From NCBI GenBank assembly GCA_964431735.1, contig CAYSLJ010000024.1, forward strand, positions 1-53,977: DNA of 53,977 nt, in the 5' to 3' direction. Positions 52,690-53,977 of this stretch are shown piece after piece. The stretch is from CALARM01 sp964431735 (GTDB lineage Bacteria; Vulcanimicrobiota; SpSt-956; JAKJGF01). Position numbers and translations under genes: made by a program. Positions within the stretch are counted from its first letter, which is position 1; every line of letters begins with the position of its first letter. A model generated the notes under the pieces. The model worked only from the letters and a program-made list of their open reading frames with translations. It was not told the DNA's origin and did not search any database.

Positions 52690-53078
52690 TTTATACTTAC
52701 TTTTGCGCCTTCTGCTTCGAGTTCCTGTTTAATCTTTTCGGCTTCTTCTTTCGAAATAGCTTCTTTTACTGCTTTAGGTGCTCCTTCAACCAGGTCTTTT
52801 GCTTCTTTAAGTCCTAAAGTTGTAACTTTTCTTACAGCTTTAATAACTTTTATTTTATCTTTACCTGCATCTTCAAGGACTACATCAAATTCGGTTTTTT
52901 CTACAGCAGCTTCGGCAGCCGGGGCAGCTCCGCCCATAGCCGGCATCATGCCTGCCATCATCATAGGAGCTCCGGCTGTAACGCCAAACTCCTCCTCAAA
53001 TGTTTTTACCAGATCTACGAGATCCAGCACTGTCATACCTTTTACAGCTTCTATGATTTCTTCTTTGGTAATACTCAT
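52686..53078 (-). CDS. rplL: 50S ribosomal protein L7/L12
   Basis: 130 residues. An N-terminal dimerisation domain, an Ala/Met/Gly-rich hinge (about 37-55) and the C-terminal domain (KIKVIKAVRKVTTLGLKEAK) are typical. It recruits translation factors to the ribosome. The stop adjoins a heptamer array. rpoB does not follow. Confidence 0.97.
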   Translation of the reverse strand: MSITKEEIIEAVKGMTVLDLVDLVKTFEEEFGVTAGAPMMMAGMMPAMGGAAPAAEAAVEKTEFDVVLEDAGKDKIKVIKAVRKVTTLGLKEAKDLVEGAPKAVKEAISKEEAEKIKQELEAEGAKVSIK

Positions 53079-53112
53079 TTTTACCTACCTTTCTTAATTA
53101 AGAAAATATTTT

Positions 53113-53682
53113 TTAACCCTGTTCTTCTTTTTGCCTTTTTATAGCATTTAATACATTTACAAAATCTCTCATTGGTGCAGCCAGTACACCGACCAGGTTC
53201 TGGACAGGACCGTTCATAACACCTGCAAGCTGACCCAGTAATACTTCTCTGGATGGTAATGTTGCAAGGGTTTCAAGTTCCTCTGGAGACAAAAACTTAC
53301 CTTTCATATAGGCAGCTTTAATAACAGGCAAATGGTTCCTGTCTTTATTGGCTTCTTTTTTGAAATCTACAATAGCTTTGGCCGTTGCTACAGGATCTTT
53401 ATAACCGAAAATAGCAGCAGTAGGTTCAGCGAAATAATCAATGAGTTTATTATTGTCTGTCTCTTGAATTGCTTTACAGGCCAAGGTATTCTTTATTACT
53501 TTGTATTCACTGCCTGCATCTCTGATTTTCTCCCTGAGAATTGACACTTCTTTTACGGTTAATCCCGGTTTTCCCTGTTCACCTCTATAGTTGGTAAGCA
53601 CAACTATCTGAGATTCCTTAAACTTACCCTTAAGTTGTTCAACCATTTCTTGTTTTTCTGGTCTAATCTTAGTTGAAGTCAC
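53113..53682 (-). CDS. rplJ: 50S ribosomal protein L10
   Basis: 189 residues. VVLTNYRG...LTVKEVSILR and IKNTLACKAI in the N-terminal domain and the C-terminal helix for L12 binding are present. It anchors L12 dimers. The start is GTG at 53682, with GGAGGGG 5 bases upstream. It is followed by rplL after 34 bases. Confidence 0.96.
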   Translation of the reverse strand: MTSTKIRPEKQEMVEQLKGKFKESQIVVLTNYRGEQGKPGLTVKEVSILREKIRDAGSEYKVIKNTLACKAIQETDNNKLIDYFAEPTAAIFGYKDPVATAKAIVDFKKEANKDRNHLPVIKAAYMKGKFLSPEELETLATLPSREVLLGQLAGVMNGPVQNLVGVLAAPMRDFVNVLNAIKRQKEEQG

Positions 53683-53703
53683 TTTACCCCTCCCTTCGAA
53701 AAA

Positions 53704-53784
53704 GTTTACAGTTTATGGTTTATAGTTAATTTCCAGAAAATATAATTAAAACTGATTCCTGAAGATTTAACTCTAAACTCCAAA
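53704..53784. repeat. AGTTTAC-type heptamer stretches
   Basis: AGTTTAC, AGTTTAT, GGTTTAT, AGTTAAT (53704-53731) and the inverted CTCTAAA/CTCCAAA units (53771-53784) lie in the rplJ leader. Confidence 0.6.
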
Positions 53785-53930
53785 CAGTATGACTGCTCCA
53801 TCTACTATGCTATAGCAGAGGATTTCAGGGGCTTTACCCACAGACTACAGCCCTGGTCTGGTAATATTTTATACCCAAACATTTACTTGGGTCAATATTT
53901 CAAGGTTTCCGAATTCATCTCCCTCTAAGG
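53785..53930 (-). ncRNA. Possible L10 leader RNA
   Basis: The 295-base region before rplJ has hairpin-forming sequence on the minus strand: CCCAAG...TTGGG, CAGAC...GTCTG and a downstream AAATCCTCTGC stretch vaguely like the L10-binding leader. No full consensus match could be made by eye; position is the main argument. Confidence 0.3.
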
Positions 53931-53977
53931 AACTGTCTGAAAATAATTACATCATAGTTATAATTTATATCGTGACG

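Noticed and set aside
52642..53097. Plus-strand 151-residue frame opposite rplL
   Set aside because: Antisense shadow of rplL with low-complexity Ser/Ala composition.
1..53977. tRNA and rRNA genes
   Set aside because: No spacer showed a cloverleaf-compatible sequence or conserved rRNA segment by eye.

Overview
The window comes from an AT-rich, Gram-negative (diderm, lipid A-making) bacterium. No rRNA or tRNA was found. Several gene families and pairings are ones I associate with cyanobacteria and their non-photosynthetic relatives: a DUF3084 membrane protein next to a YqgF-fold nuclease, a single LptF/LptG-type permease next to lptB and lptC, lipid-A-disaccharide-synthase-related proteins, and an 11-subunit complex I without nuoEFG. 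No photosynthesis gene is present. I infer an uncultured non-photosynthetic lineage near the cyanobacterial or other deep-branching diderm radiation; no phylogeny could be run.

Layout. From 354 to 39745 all 39 genes lie on the minus strand. Read in transcription order (right to left) they are: a polyprenyl-phosphate sugar-1-phosphate transferase and wecB; the F-type ATP synthase operon atpZ-I-B-E-F-H-A-G-D-C, including a 58-residue AtpZ; murA; bamA; three Skp/OmpH-type periplasmic proteins; lpxD (second copy), an unrecognised exported 503-residue protein, lpxC, fabZ, a Gfo/Idh oxidoreductase (GnnA-like), lpxA and lpxB; lpxD (first copy) with an LpxB-like protein; a methyltransferase, a metallophosphoesterase and two more LpxB-related proteins; a B12-radical-SAM enzyme; lptC-lptB-lptG; DUF3084; a YqgF-like protein; an S51 peptidase; a small CxxC protein; and a beta-propeller lipoprotein. 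From 40379 to 51909 the plus strand carries a cyclophilin and nuoA-C-D-H-J-K-L-M-N-B-I. At the right end, on the minus strand, are rplJ-rplL and an HD-family alarmone hydrolase.

Function. The minus-strand block is essentially an outer-membrane factory: lipid A synthesis (LpxA/B/C/D), LPS export (LptB/C/G), outer-membrane protein assembly (BamA plus Skp-like chaperones), peptidoglycan precursor synthesis (MurA) and polymer initiation (WecA-like and WecB), with the ATP synthase embedded in it. The plus-strand block is the matching respiratory proton (or sodium) pump.

The most unusual content is between the genes. Nearly every spacer holds short tandem arrays of 7-bp units (CGTNACG-type, GTGARTA-type and others), often as inverted pairs. 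They frequently supply stop codons, the last few codons, or terminator-like hairpins. A separate hairpin element (10-bp arms TTTAGATAAA/TTTATCTAAA around a GAGGCRG-containing loop) recurs in the same orientation directly upstream of lpxA, atpA and nuoH, always inside an operon. Non-ATG starts (TTG and GTG) are common, so several gene starts were moved to fit ribosome-binding sites.
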